64,000 nt of DNA from Streptomyces pactum (GTDB lineage: Bacteria; Actinomycetota; Actinomycetes; Streptomycetales; Streptomycetaceae): positions 2,978,501-3,042,500 of the forward strand of contig NZ_CP019724.1 of NCBI RefSeq assembly GCF_002005225.1. The letters are read 5' to 3'. Made by a program: the position numbers and the translations under genes. Under the pieces are notes generated by a model. That model did not search any database and was not told the origin of the DNA. It saw only the letters and a program-made list of their open reading frames with translations. Below are positions 25,141-33,386 of the stretch, piece after piece (the stretch's first letter is position 1; each line of letters begins with the position of its first letter).

Positions 25141-26381
25141 GACTCGCCCTCCCCCGGTGGACCGGCCCGCTCGCGGTGAAGGCCGCCGTCTTCATCACCG
25201 TGATGTGCTGCGCGCTCGCCGCGCTGCTCGGCGTCCTGGTGCACGTCTCGGTCACCGACCAGGCCGTGGGCCAGGCCCGCGACGCCGCCCTGTCCAGACT
25301 GGGGGAGGCGACGAAGGCGTACGAGGCCGGAGACCCGTTGCGGCGGGGGGCCGGCGTCGATCCGCCGGGGCTGCCGCGGCCGCTGCGGGAGCTGGCCGTC
25401 TCGGGCCTGCGCGGCACGATGGTCGCCGAGCACGACGGGCGCCCCACCATGTGGGCGGCGGGCCCCGCCGACGGTGGCCGGGCGCTCGCGGTACAGGTCG
25501 ACCACACGCAGGGGCAGCGCACCATCGACGGCCTGGACGGCGCGATCGTGTGGTCGTCGGCGCTGGCGATCGGGGCGACGCTGCTGGTCGGGGCGTTCGC
25601 GGTGACGCGGGTGACGCGCCGGCTGCACACGACGGCGCGGGTGGCCCGGCGGATCAGCACGGGCGACCTGGACGCGCGCGTGGGCGACCCCCGTGCGCAG
25701 GATCCGACGCGCCCGCAGGACGAGGTGGCCTCGGTCGCCGCCGCGCTGGACTCCATGGCGTCGTCACTGCAGGGCAAGCTGCTGGCCGAGCAGCGGTTCA
25801 CCGCGGACGTGGCGCACGAGCTGCGCACTCCGCTGACCGGCCTGCACGCGGCGGCCGAGCTGCTGCCGCCGGGCCGCCCGACCGAGTTGGTCCAGGACCG
25901 GGTGGCGGCCCTGCGCACACTCACCGAGGACCTGCTGGAGATCTCCCGGTTGGACAGCGGACGGGAGCGGCTGGAGACGGAGCCGGAGGCGCTGGGCGAC
26001 CTGGCCGCGCGGGTCGTGCGGGGCTCCGGCACCGACACCCGCGTGGACGTCGTACGGGACGTGCGGGTGGAGACCGACCGGCGGCGGCTGGAGCGGGTGC
26101 TCGGCAACCTGGTCGCCAACGCGCAGCGGCACGGTCGGGCGCCGGTGGTGCTGACCGTCGACGGGCCGGTGATCACCGTACGGGACCACGGGGACGGCTA
26201 TCCGGAATACCTCCTCGCCCACGGGCCGCAGCGGTTCCGCACCGAGGGCGGGACCAAGGGGCACGGCCTCGGGCTGACGATCGCCCTGGGGCAGGCGGAG
26301 GTGCTCGGCGCGCGGCTGGAGTTCACGAACCCGCCGGACGGCGGGGCGCTGGCGGTCCTGAGCCTGCCTCGGCAGCCCTGA
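25137..26381 (+). CDS. Sensor histidine kinase (no adjacent response regulator)
   Basis: A 414-residue HisKA-type kinase. There are two membrane helices (about 13-38 and 137-158) enclosing a short outer domain, a HAMP region (VTRRLHTTARVARRISTGDLDARVG), a phosphorylation box FTADVAHELRTPLTG (His227), an N-box NLVANAQRHG and G-boxes VRDHGDGYP and GHGLGL. GTG 25137 overlaps the lipoprotein stop by four bases. No response regulator lies on either side, so it is an orphan whose partner is elsewhere. Confidence 0.9.
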   Translation: MRLALPRWTGPLAVKAAVFITVMCCALAALLGVLVHVSVTDQAVGQARDAALSRLGEATKAYEAGDPLRRGAGVDPPGLPRPLRELAVSGLRGTMVAEHDGRPTMWAAGPADGGRALAVQVDHTQGQRTIDGLDGAIVWSSALAIGATLLVGAFAVTRVTRRLHTTARVARRISTGDLDARVGDPRAQDPTRPQDEVASVAAALDSMASSLQGKLLAEQRFTADVAHELRTPLTGLHAAAELLPPGRPTELVQDRVAALRTLTEDLLEISRLDSGRERLETEPEALGDLAARVVRGSGTDTRVDVVRDVRVETDRRRLERVLGNLVANAQRHGRAPVVLTVDGPVITVRDHGDGYPEYLLAHGPQRFRTEGGTKGHGLGLTIALGQAEVLGARLEFTNPPDGGALAVLSLPRQP

Positions 26382-26502
26382 CCCGGGCTCGGTGACCGGG
26401 GGCGGTTCCCCGATGGCTCAGTGCGGCGGGCGGTCCGCGCCGAGCGCTCCTAATGTGGCGATCAGTCACCTGAAGACCCGTTCGCTCCCGGGAGGAACTC
26501 CC

Positions 26503-26979
26503 ATGTCCCTGTTGTCCGCACGCTCCACGCGCTCACCGCTCCTGCGCGGCCTCGCCACCGCGGTCGCCGCCGGCGCGCTCGCCACCGCCGTCGCCGTCAC
26601 GCCCGCCGTCGCGAACGACGAATGGGGCGGCGGGGATGCCGGTTCCGGCAGCGCCACCACCGGCCCGTCCGGTGGAAACGGTGGTGGAAACGGCGGTGGA
26701 AACGGCGGCGACGAATGGGGCGGGAACGGCGGCCGCCAGGAGCAGGGCAGCTACCGGGGTGTCGTCACGGCCGACCGGCTCGCCCTGCGCACCTCGCCGA
26801 GCCGCGGCGGGGAGGTCATCCGGTACGCCCACCGGGGCGAGACCGTCCACATCTACTGCAAGACCCCCGGGGACAAGGTGAAGGGCAACCCCCTCTGGTA
26901 CCTCCTCACGGACGGCACCTGGGCCTGGGGCCCGGCCCGCCACATCGACAACATCGGTCCCGCGCCGCGCTGGTGCTGA
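26503..26979 (+). CDS. Secreted SH3-like domain protein
   Basis: A 158-residue protein with a signal sequence (LLRGLATAVAAGALATAVAVTPAVA). A Gly/Asn-rich linker (GGNGGGNGGGNGG) follows, and then a bacterial SH3 domain: RGVVTADRLALRTSPSRGGEVIRYAHRGETVHIYCKTPGDKVKGNPLWYLL. It probably binds cell wall peptides. GGGAGGAAC precedes ATG 26503. It stands before the FtsW/PBP genes in the same direction. Confidence 0.85.
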   Translation: MSLLSARSTRSPLLRGLATAVAAGALATAVAVTPAVANDEWGGGDAGSGSATTGPSGGNGGGNGGGNGGDEWGGNGGRQEQGSYRGVVTADRLALRTSPSRGGEVIRYAHRGETVHIYCKTPGDKVKGNPLWYLLTDGTWAWGPARHIDNIGPAPRWC

Positions 26980-27022
26980 TGCCAACGAACCCCACACCAC
27001 ACCATTTGGGTAAGTTCCGGAC

Positions 27023-28405
27023 ATGACCAAGGCCGGAACCGGAACCGGAATCACCGTGGCACAGGCGGACACGCCCGCTCCCGTCGCCCGTCTCCCCCGG
27101 CGCCGCGGCATCGAACTCGCGCTCATCGTCGTGGCCGTCCTGCTGTCGGTGTTCGGCTACTGCAACGTCGGCCTCGCCCAGCACGGCACCCTCCCGCCCG
27201 GCGCCGCCGGTTACGGCGCCGGGCTCGGCGTGCTCGCGCTCCTCGCCCATCTGGCGGTGCGGCTGCGCGCCCCCTGGGCCGACCCGCTGCTGCTGCCCAT
27301 CGGGGTGCTGCTCAACGGCCTGGGCCTGGTGCTGATCTACCGGCTCGACCTGGAGACGCCGGGCGACCGGGCGGCCCCGACCCAACTGGTGTGGTCGACG
27401 CTGGGCGTCGGGCTGTTCATCGTGGTCGTGCTGCTCCTGCGCGACCACCGCGTGCTCCAGCGCTACGCCTACGTCTGCGTCGCCGCCGCGCTCGTCCTGC
27501 TCACCGTGCCGATCTTCTTCCCGGCCGTGAACGGCGCCCGCATCTGGATCCGGATCGAGGGCTTCTCCATCCAGCCCGGCGAGTTCGCCAAGGTCCTCCT
27601 GGCCGTGTTCTTCGCCGCCTACCTGGCCGCCAACCGCAGCGCGCTGGCGTACGCGGGCCGCCGTGTGTGGCGGCTGCAACTGCCCACCGGCCGCGTCCTC
27701 GGCCCGATCCTCGCCGTATGGCTGGTCAGCGTCGGCGTTCTGGTCCTGGAACGCGACCTCGGCACCTCGCTGCTCTTCTTCGGCCTCTTCGTGGTCCTTC
27801 TCTACGTCGCCACCGGCCGCACCGGCTGGATCGCCGTCGGTCTGGTGCTGGCCTCGCTGGGCGCGGTGGCCGTGGGCTGGCTGGAGCCGCACGTGCACAG
27901 CAGGGTGGAGGACTGGCTGCACCCCTTCGCGTCGATCGAGGCGGGCCGGGGGCCCAACCAACTGGCCCAGTCGCTGTTCGCCTTCGCGGCGGGCGGGGTG
28001 ACCGGCACGGGCCTGGGCCTCGGGCACTCCGTCCTGATCGGGTTCGCCGTCAAGTCCGACTTCATCCTGGCGACCGCCGGGGAGGAGCTGGGCTTCCTCG
28101 GCCTGACCGCGGTCTTCCTGCTCTACGCGCTGCTGGTGGAGCGCGGCTACCGGGCGGGCCTCGCCGCCCGCGACCCCTTCGGCCGGCTGCTCGCGGTCGG
28201 CCTCTCCTCGATCGTGGCGCTCCAGGTGTTCGTCATCGCGGGCGGGGTGACCGGGCTGATCCCGCTGACCGGCATGGCGATGCCGTTCCTCGCCCAGGGC
28301 GGCTCCTCGGTCGTCACCAACTGGGCGATCGTGGCGCTGCTGATCCGGGTCAGCCACGCGGCCCGCAGCCAGGCCGGCCGAGCCGACGGACGGGTGGCAC
28401 CGTGA
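27023..28405 (+). CDS. FtsW/RodA/SpoVE-family peptidoglycan polymerase
   Basis: The 460-residue membrane protein has about ten to twelve helices. The SEDS-family hallmarks are FFPAVNGARIWIRIEGFSIQPGEFAKVLLAVFFAAYLA and, late in the protein, DFILATAGEELGFLGLTAVFLLYALL with GLIPLTGMAMPFLAQGGSS. SEDS proteins polymerise glycan strands from lipid II with a class B PBP partner. The next gene, 16 bases downstream, encodes such a PBP. The pair resembles RodA/PbpA but is probably a secondary set in Streptomyces. Confidence 0.95.
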   Translation: MTKAGTGTGITVAQADTPAPVARLPRRRGIELALIVVAVLLSVFGYCNVGLAQHGTLPPGAAGYGAGLGVLALLAHLAVRLRAPWADPLLLPIGVLLNGLGLVLIYRLDLETPGDRAAPTQLVWSTLGVGLFIVVVLLLRDHRVLQRYAYVCVAAALVLLTVPIFFPAVNGARIWIRIEGFSIQPGEFAKVLLAVFFAAYLAANRSALAYAGRRVWRLQLPTGRVLGPILAVWLVSVGVLVLERDLGTSLLFFGLFVVLLYVATGRTGWIAVGLVLASLGAVAVGWLEPHVHSRVEDWLHPFASIEAGRGPNQLAQSLFAFAAGGVTGTGLGLGHSVLIGFAVKSDFILATAGEELGFLGLTAVFLLYALLVERGYRAGLAARDPFGRLLAVGLSSIVALQVFVIAGGVTGLIPLTGMAMPFLAQGGSSVVTNWAIVALLIRVSHAARSQAGRADGRVAP

Positions 28406-28421
28406 GAACGGACGGGCTCCG

Positions 28422-29879
28422 GTGACCCGGAACATCCGGCACGCCGCCGTCTTCTGCGCCCTGCTGCTGGTCGCCCTGCTGGTGAACGCGGCCCGGGTGC
28501 AGATCGTCCAGGCGCCTCAGTACGACGGCAACCCGGCCAACCGCCGCCCGGACATCGCCCGCTACCAGCAGCCGCGCGGCGACATCCTGGTCGGCGGCGA
28601 GCCGGTCACCGGCTCCCGGGACACCGGCGAGCATCTGCGTTTCGAACGGACGTACCAGGAGGGGCCGCTGTACGCGCCGATCACCGGCTTCGCCTCGCAG
28701 GCCTACGGGACGACCCTGCTGGAGGACGCCGAGGACGGCCTCCTGTCCGGCGCCGACCCGATGCTCGCGCCGCTCCCCCTGTGGAACGACGTCACCGGGG
28801 TCCACAATCCGGGCGGCGACGTGGTGACGACCATCAACGGGGCCGCGCAGCGGGCGGCGTTCGAGGGGCTCGGCCCGCACAAGGGGGCGGTGGCCGCGAT
28901 CGAACCGTCGACCGGCCGGATCCTGGCACTGGTCTCCACGCCGTCGTACGACCCGCAGCTACTCTCCGGGAACAGCACCGCGGCCACCCGGACCTGGAAC
29001 CGGCTGAACGGCGACCCGGACAAGCCGATGCTCAACCGGGCCGTGCGCCGGACCTATCCGCCGGGTTCCACCTTCAAGGTGGTCACCGCGGCGGCGGCAC
29101 TGGACGCGGGCGTGATCCGGGGCCTCGACACGCCGACCCGCTCGCCCGACCCGTACACCCTCCCCGGCACCCGGACCCGGCTGACCAACGAGGCCGACGG
29201 CTGCCGGAACGCCTCGCTGCGGGAGGCGTTCGAGTGGTCCTGCAACACGGTGTTCGCCAAGCTCGGCGTGGACGTGGGCGTGCGCGGCATGGCGGCCACG
29301 GCCGAGGCCTTCGGCTTCAACGACGACGGTGTGCGGATCCCCTTCGCCGTCTCGCCGAGCACCTTCGACACCTCGGTGGACCGGGCGCAGCTCGGGCTGT
29401 CGTCGATCGGGCAGTACAACACGCGGGCCACTCCGCTCCAGATGGCGATGGTGGCGGCGGCGGTGGCCGACGGCGGCCGGGTGCGCTCGCCGTACCTGGT
29501 GGAGCGGACCCTGCGGGCGGGCGGCAGCGTGGTGGCGACGGCCGGGTCACGGCCCACCCGGGAGGCGATGCGCCCCTCGACGGCGGCACGGCTCAAGGAG
29601 CTGATGACCGGCGTGGTGGAGGAGGGCACCGGCGCGAACGCCGCGATCCGCGGCGCCACCGTCGGCGGCAAGACCGGCACCGCCCAGCACGGCGTCGGCA
29701 ACTCGGGCACGCCGTACGCGTGGTTCGTCTCCTGGGCGCAGGGCGACGGCGACCTGGAACCGAAGGTCGCGGTCGCGGTGGTGGTCGAGGGCTCCGCGGC
29801 GGACCGCGAGGGCATCAGCGGGGGCGGGCTGGCGGCACCGATCGCGCGGGCGGTGATGGCGGCGGTGCTCGAGTCGTGA
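28422..29879 (+). CDS. Class B penicillin-binding protein (transpeptidase)
   Basis: A 485-residue PbpA-like protein. It has an N-terminal membrane anchor (HAAVFCALLLVALLVNAARVQ), a dimerisation part (RYQQPRGDIL..) and a transpeptidase domain with the SxxK motif PGSTFKV, SxN as WSCNTVF and KTG as GGKTGTAQ. All three catalytic motifs are intact. It cross-links glycan made by the adjoining SEDS polymerase. The start is GTG 28422. Confidence 0.96.
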   Translation: MTRNIRHAAVFCALLLVALLVNAARVQIVQAPQYDGNPANRRPDIARYQQPRGDILVGGEPVTGSRDTGEHLRFERTYQEGPLYAPITGFASQAYGTTLLEDAEDGLLSGADPMLAPLPLWNDVTGVHNPGGDVVTTINGAAQRAAFEGLGPHKGAVAAIEPSTGRILALVSTPSYDPQLLSGNSTAATRTWNRLNGDPDKPMLNRAVRRTYPPGSTFKVVTAAAALDAGVIRGLDTPTRSPDPYTLPGTRTRLTNEADGCRNASLREAFEWSCNTVFAKLGVDVGVRGMAATAEAFGFNDDGVRIPFAVSPSTFDTSVDRAQLGLSSIGQYNTRATPLQMAMVAAAVADGGRVRSPYLVERTLRAGGSVVATAGSRPTREAMRPSTAARLKELMTGVVEEGTGANAAIRGATVGGKTGTAQHGVGNSGTPYAWFVSWAQGDGDLEPKVAVAVVVEGSAADREGISGGGLAAPIARAVMAAVLES

Positions 29880-30038
29880 GGCGGGGTCACCACGACGCCG
29901 GCACGTGCCGTTCTCCGGCGACAACGGGCTCGTCGTCCACCTGACGGCACGGCGGGAGGCGAACGCCCCGACGCCGTTGGCGCCCGGTCCCATCTTTACT
30001 CCCGGTCAACAAGTCCCGTCCAGGGGATTGACGGGCTT

Positions 30039-30061
30039 ACTGACACGCAGTCTCATAAGAC
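30039..30061. promoter_or_regulatory. Operator-like palindromes before the diiron oxygenase gene
   Basis: ACTG-ACACG-CAGT (30039-30051) overlaps GTCT-CATA-AGAC (30050-30061), a short distance after a TTGACG -35-like hexamer (30029-30034). A TetR gene lies just beyond the oxygenase gene, so this is a candidate binding site. Confidence 0.4.
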
Positions 30062-30115
30062 GAAGTGAGTGAGTGACCGCGGGTAACCCGAACCGTACGA
30101 CGAGGTGGGACAGCC

Positions 30116-31054
30116 ATGACGACCCTGACGGAAGCCGACGCGCTCGATGGTCTGCGCGACGCGCTCGGCCTGCTCAAGGACCGGGAGCAGGTGGCCGAAC
30201 GGCTGCTCGACTCTTCCGCCAAGCACTCCTTCGACCCGGACAAGGAGCTGGACTGGGAGGCGCCCTTCGAGGAGGGCAAGTGGTTCTGGCCGCCGGAGCT
30301 GGTGTCGTTGTACGACACCCCGATGTGGAAGCGGATGAGCGAGGAGCAGCGCATCGTGCTCTCCCAGCACGAGGCCGCGGCGCTCGCCTCGCTCGGCATC
30401 TGGTTCGAGCTGATCCTCATGCAGCTCCTGGTCCGGCACATCTACGACAAGGCCGCGACGAGCGCGCACGTGCGCTACGCGCTGACCGAGATCGAGGACG
30501 AGTGCCGGCACTCGAAGATGTTCGCCCGGCTGATATCGCGCGGCGAGACTCCCTGGTACCCCGTGAGCCCGGTCCACCAGCACCTGGGGCGCCTGTTCAA
30601 GACGATCTCCACCACGCCCGGCTCCTTCACCGCCACGCTGCTCGGCGAGGAGGTGCTGGACTGGATGCAGCGGCTGACCTTCCCCGACGAGCGGGTCCAG
30701 CCGCTGATCCGGGGCGTCACGCGCATCCACGTCGTGGAGGAGGCCCGCCACGTGCGCTACGCCCGTGAGGAGCTGCGCCGCCAGATGGTGACGGCGCCGA
30801 AGTGGTCGCAGGAGTTCACCCGGATCACCTCCGGCGAGTTCGCCCGCGTCTTCTCCATCGCCTTCATCAACCCCGAGGTCTACACGAACGTCGGCCTGGA
30901 CAAGCGCGAGGCCCTGGCCCAGGTCAAGGCCAGCGGCCACCGCAAGGAGATCATGCAGACCGGAGCCAAGCGCCTGACGGACTTCCTGGACGACATCGGG
31001 GTGCTGCGCGGGGTCGGACGGAAGCTGTGGAGGTCGTCGGGACTGCTGGCGTAG
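30116..31054 (+). CDS. AurF-like diiron N-oxygenase
   Basis: The 312-residue ferritin-like protein carries two metal-binding helices with E-x2-H signatures: EIEDECRHSKMF (Glu129, His132) and HVVEEARHVRYAREEL. Further acidic residues fall on other helices (LSQHEAAAL, LLGEEVLDWMQ). This is the AurF/p-aminobenzoate N-oxygenase family, and such enzymes oxidise amines or related substrates with O2. The gene is followed by a TetR regulator and preceded by palindromes. The natural substrate is unknown, and no biosynthetic cluster surrounds it. Confidence 0.86.
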   Translation: MTTLTEADALDGLRDALGLLKDREQVAERLLDSSAKHSFDPDKELDWEAPFEEGKWFWPPELVSLYDTPMWKRMSEEQRIVLSQHEAAALASLGIWFELILMQLLVRHIYDKAATSAHVRYALTEIEDECRHSKMFARLISRGETPWYPVSPVHQHLGRLFKTISTTPGSFTATLLGEEVLDWMQRLTFPDERVQPLIRGVTRIHVVEEARHVRYAREELRRQMVTAPKWSQEFTRITSGEFARVFSIAFINPEVYTNVGLDKREALAQVKASGHRKEIMQTGAKRLTDFLDDIGVLRGVGRKLWRSSGLLA

Positions 31055-31116
31055 TCGGGCCGGTCCGGGCCGCTCACGCGCGAGGCGTCGGCGGTGTGCG
31101 GGTTACGCTGCGGTTC

Positions 31117-31770
31117 ATGACCCCGCAGGCCCCCACCCCCGCCTACCGCCGGCTCAGCGTCGAGGAGCGCCGCGTCCAACTGCTCGACGCGGCGCTCGCC
31201 CTCTTCGCGCACCGGCCACCGGAGGAGGTCTCCCTGGACGACGTGGCGGAGCAGGCCGGGGTGTCGCGGCCACTGGTGTACCGGTACTTCCCCGGCGGCA
31301 AGCAGCAGCTCTACGAGGCGGCGCTCAGGTCGGCCGCCGACGAGCTGCGGCTGTGCTTCGACGAGCCCCGCGAGGGCCCGCTGCTGGCCCGGCTCTCCCG
31401 CGCCCTGGACCGCTACCTCGCCTTCGTCGACGAGCACGACACCGGCTTCAGCGCCCTGCTGCGCGGCGGCAGCGTGGCGGAGACCTCCCGGACCTCCTCC
31501 ATAGTGGACGGCGTACGCCGGGCCGCCGCCGACCACATCATGAGCCATCTGGCCGTCGCCGAACCCGGACCCCGGCTGCGGATGACCGTCCGGATGTGGA
31601 TCACCGCGGTGGAGGCGGCCTCGCTGATCTGGCTGGACGAGGGCAAGCAGCCGCCCGTGGACGAGCTGCGGGACTGGCTCGTGGAGCAGTTCCTCGCCGT
31701 GCTGACGGTCACCGCCCGCCGCGACCCGCAGACCGCGGCGCTGGTCGAGGCGCTGGCGGCGGACGTCTGA
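31117..31770 (+). CDS. TetR-family regulator
   Basis: A 217-residue regulator whose helix-turn-helix is LLDAALALFAHRPPEEVSLDDVAEQAGVSRPLVYRYFPGGKQQLYEAAL. The C-terminal domain is helical with WITAVEAASLIWLDEGKQPPVDELRDWLVEQFLAVL. Start ATG 31117 has no clear RBS but lies a few bases after a TACGCT -10-like element, so it may be leaderless. It probably controls the neighbouring diiron oxygenase. Confidence 0.9.
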   Translation: MTPQAPTPAYRRLSVEERRVQLLDAALALFAHRPPEEVSLDDVAEQAGVSRPLVYRYFPGGKQQLYEAALRSAADELRLCFDEPREGPLLARLSRALDRYLAFVDEHDTGFSALLRGGSVAETSRTSSIVDGVRRAAADHIMSHLAVAEPGPRLRMTVRMWITAVEAASLIWLDEGKQPPVDELRDWLVEQFLAVLTVTARRDPQTAALVEALAADV

Positions 31771-31801
31771 CACCGGTGCCCGGATCACTGACACTGGGTG
31801 C

Positions 31802-32125
31802 GTGAAGAGCGAAGACACCCCCTTCGAGGGCGGCCCCATGGACGGGCGGGTGCTGCCCGTGCTGGTCGGGATGACCGGGCACCCGCCGAAGACCTACCGC
31901 ATCCCCGTACCGGACCCGGACGGCGGCCCGCCCACCGTGCTGGTGTACCGGCGGGTGCCCCGGGGCGCCCGGGGCGGGCTGCGGTTCGCCCGCTGGAAGT
32001 ACGCGTACGACCCCGAGGGCCGGAAGGGTGCCGGCCGGAAGTGGCCCTGGTCCAGACCGGGCGCCGGGCCGGCCGGCGAGCCAGACGCCACGCCGGGTGG
32101 CAAGCCGGACGACGCCCACGGGTGA
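31802..32125 (+). CDS. Small hypothetical protein
   Basis: I do not recognise the family. The 107 residues start SEDTPFEGGPMDGRVLPVLVGMTGHPPKTYRIPVP and include a Tyr/Arg-rich middle (VLVYRRVPRGARGGLRFARWKYAYDPEGRK) and a low-complexity Gly/Ala/Pro tail. No signal or membrane segment is seen. Codon bias fits a real gene and the start is GTG 31802. It may be co-transcribed with the TetR gene 31 bases upstream. Confidence 0.6.
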   Translation: MKSEDTPFEGGPMDGRVLPVLVGMTGHPPKTYRIPVPDPDGGPPTVLVYRRVPRGARGGLRFARWKYAYDPEGRKGAGRKWPWSRPGAGPAGEPDATPGGKPDDAHG

Positions 32126-32228
32126 CCCCGTTGCGCCGAACCGCGCACACTCGCCGCGCGGAGCCCGGAAACACGCCACATGCTCACCGTGCGGAGCGGA
32201 CCCACCGCTGCGCGACGGAGGTGATGGC

Positions 32229-33386
32229 GTGTCAGGAAGGCTTCTGCGTCTGGCGTGTACGGCGGTGGTGGCGGCCGGGATCGTCCTCGCGCCCGTGCCC
32301 GCCGCGGCCGAACCCGAGCCGGGCGCCGGCGGCGACCGGTCCGTGGCCGGACTGCTGACGGACCTTCAGCGGCTGTACCGGGAGGCGGAGAAGGCCACCG
32401 AGACCTACAACGGCACCGAGGAGCGGCTGAAGGAGCAGCGTGCCGAGGTCGAGCGGCTGGACACCGCGCTGGCCCGGACCCGGCTGTCCCTGCACGACAG
32501 CCGGGGCGCGGCCGGACGGCTGGCCCGGCAGCAGTACCGCAACAGCGGCGACCTCTCCCCCTACCTGCGGCTGCTGCTCGCCCGTGACCCGCAGCGCGCG
32601 CTCGCCCAGGGACACGTGATCGGGCGGCTGGCCCGGGAGCGGGCCGACACGGTGGGCCGCCTGACCGGCGACGAGAAGAGGGCCGGCGAGCTGGCCCGCC
32701 GGGCCCGCGAGGCACTGGACCGGCAACTCGTCCTGGCCGAACGGCGGGAGCGGGAGCGGGACGACGTACACGAGCGGCTGCGTGCCGTGGAGGAGCTGCT
32801 CGCCTCGCTCACCCCCGGGGAACTGGCCGCGCTGGCGGAGTTCGAGAAGAGCGGGATCGCCGAGGCACAGGAGCGGTTCATGGCGTCCGGCGCGCTCGGG
32901 GACGACGACAAGCCGTCCGCCGAGGGCGACCGGGCGGTGCGCTTCGCGGTGGAGCAGCTCGGCAAGCCGTACGAGTGGGGCGCGGAGGGACCGGCGTCGT
33001 ACGACTGCTCGGGGCTGACCTCCGTGGCCTGGGAGCGGGCCGGTACGCCGATCCCGCGGACCAGCCAGGAGCAGTGGGCGCGGCTGGACCGGGTGCCGCT
33101 GGGCGAGCTGCGGCCCGGCGACCTGGTCGTGTACTTCCCCGAGGCCACCCATGTGGCCATGTACCTCGGCGACGGCATGGTCGTCCAGGCACCGCGCCCC
33201 GGCGCCGAGGTCAAGGTGTCGCCGATCGCGGCCAACCCGGTCCTGGGCGCCGTACGCCCCGACCCCGGCGGGGAGCCGCTGCGGCGGTACACGCCGCCGC
33301 GGCTCCCCGAGGGGGCGACGGACGGGTCCGACGAGGGGTACGCGGCCGCCTACGCGCCGGCCGCGCCCGAGACCTCCGTCAGGTAG
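32229..33386 (+). CDS. Secreted NlpC/P60 endopeptidase with coiled-coil domain
   Basis: A 385-residue protein. It has a signal peptide (LLRLACTAVVAAGIVLAPVPAAA), a long coiled coil (about 35-220; LLTDLQRLYREAEKATETYN...ERRERERDDVHERLRAVEELL) and a C-terminal NlpC/P60 domain with the catalytic Cys in SYDCSGLTSVAWERAG, His in VVYFPEATHVAMYLGDG and the third residue further on. It cleaves peptidoglycan stem peptides, and the coiled coil is RipA/CwlO-like. GGAGGTGAT precedes GTG 32229. Its 3' end overlaps the convergent StyA-like gene by 37 bases. Confidence 0.93.
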   Translation: MSGRLLRLACTAVVAAGIVLAPVPAAAEPEPGAGGDRSVAGLLTDLQRLYREAEKATETYNGTEERLKEQRAEVERLDTALARTRLSLHDSRGAAGRLARQQYRNSGDLSPYLRLLLARDPQRALAQGHVIGRLARERADTVGRLTGDEKRAGELARRAREALDRQLVLAERRERERDDVHERLRAVEELLASLTPGELAALAEFEKSGIAEAQERFMASGALGDDDKPSAEGDRAVRFAVEQLGKPYEWGAEGPASYDCSGLTSVAWERAGTPIPRTSQEQWARLDRVPLGELRPGDLVVYFPEATHVAMYLGDGMVVQAPRPGAEVKVSPIAANPVLGAVRPDPGGEPLRRYTPPRLPEGATDGSDEGYAAAYAPAAPETSVR

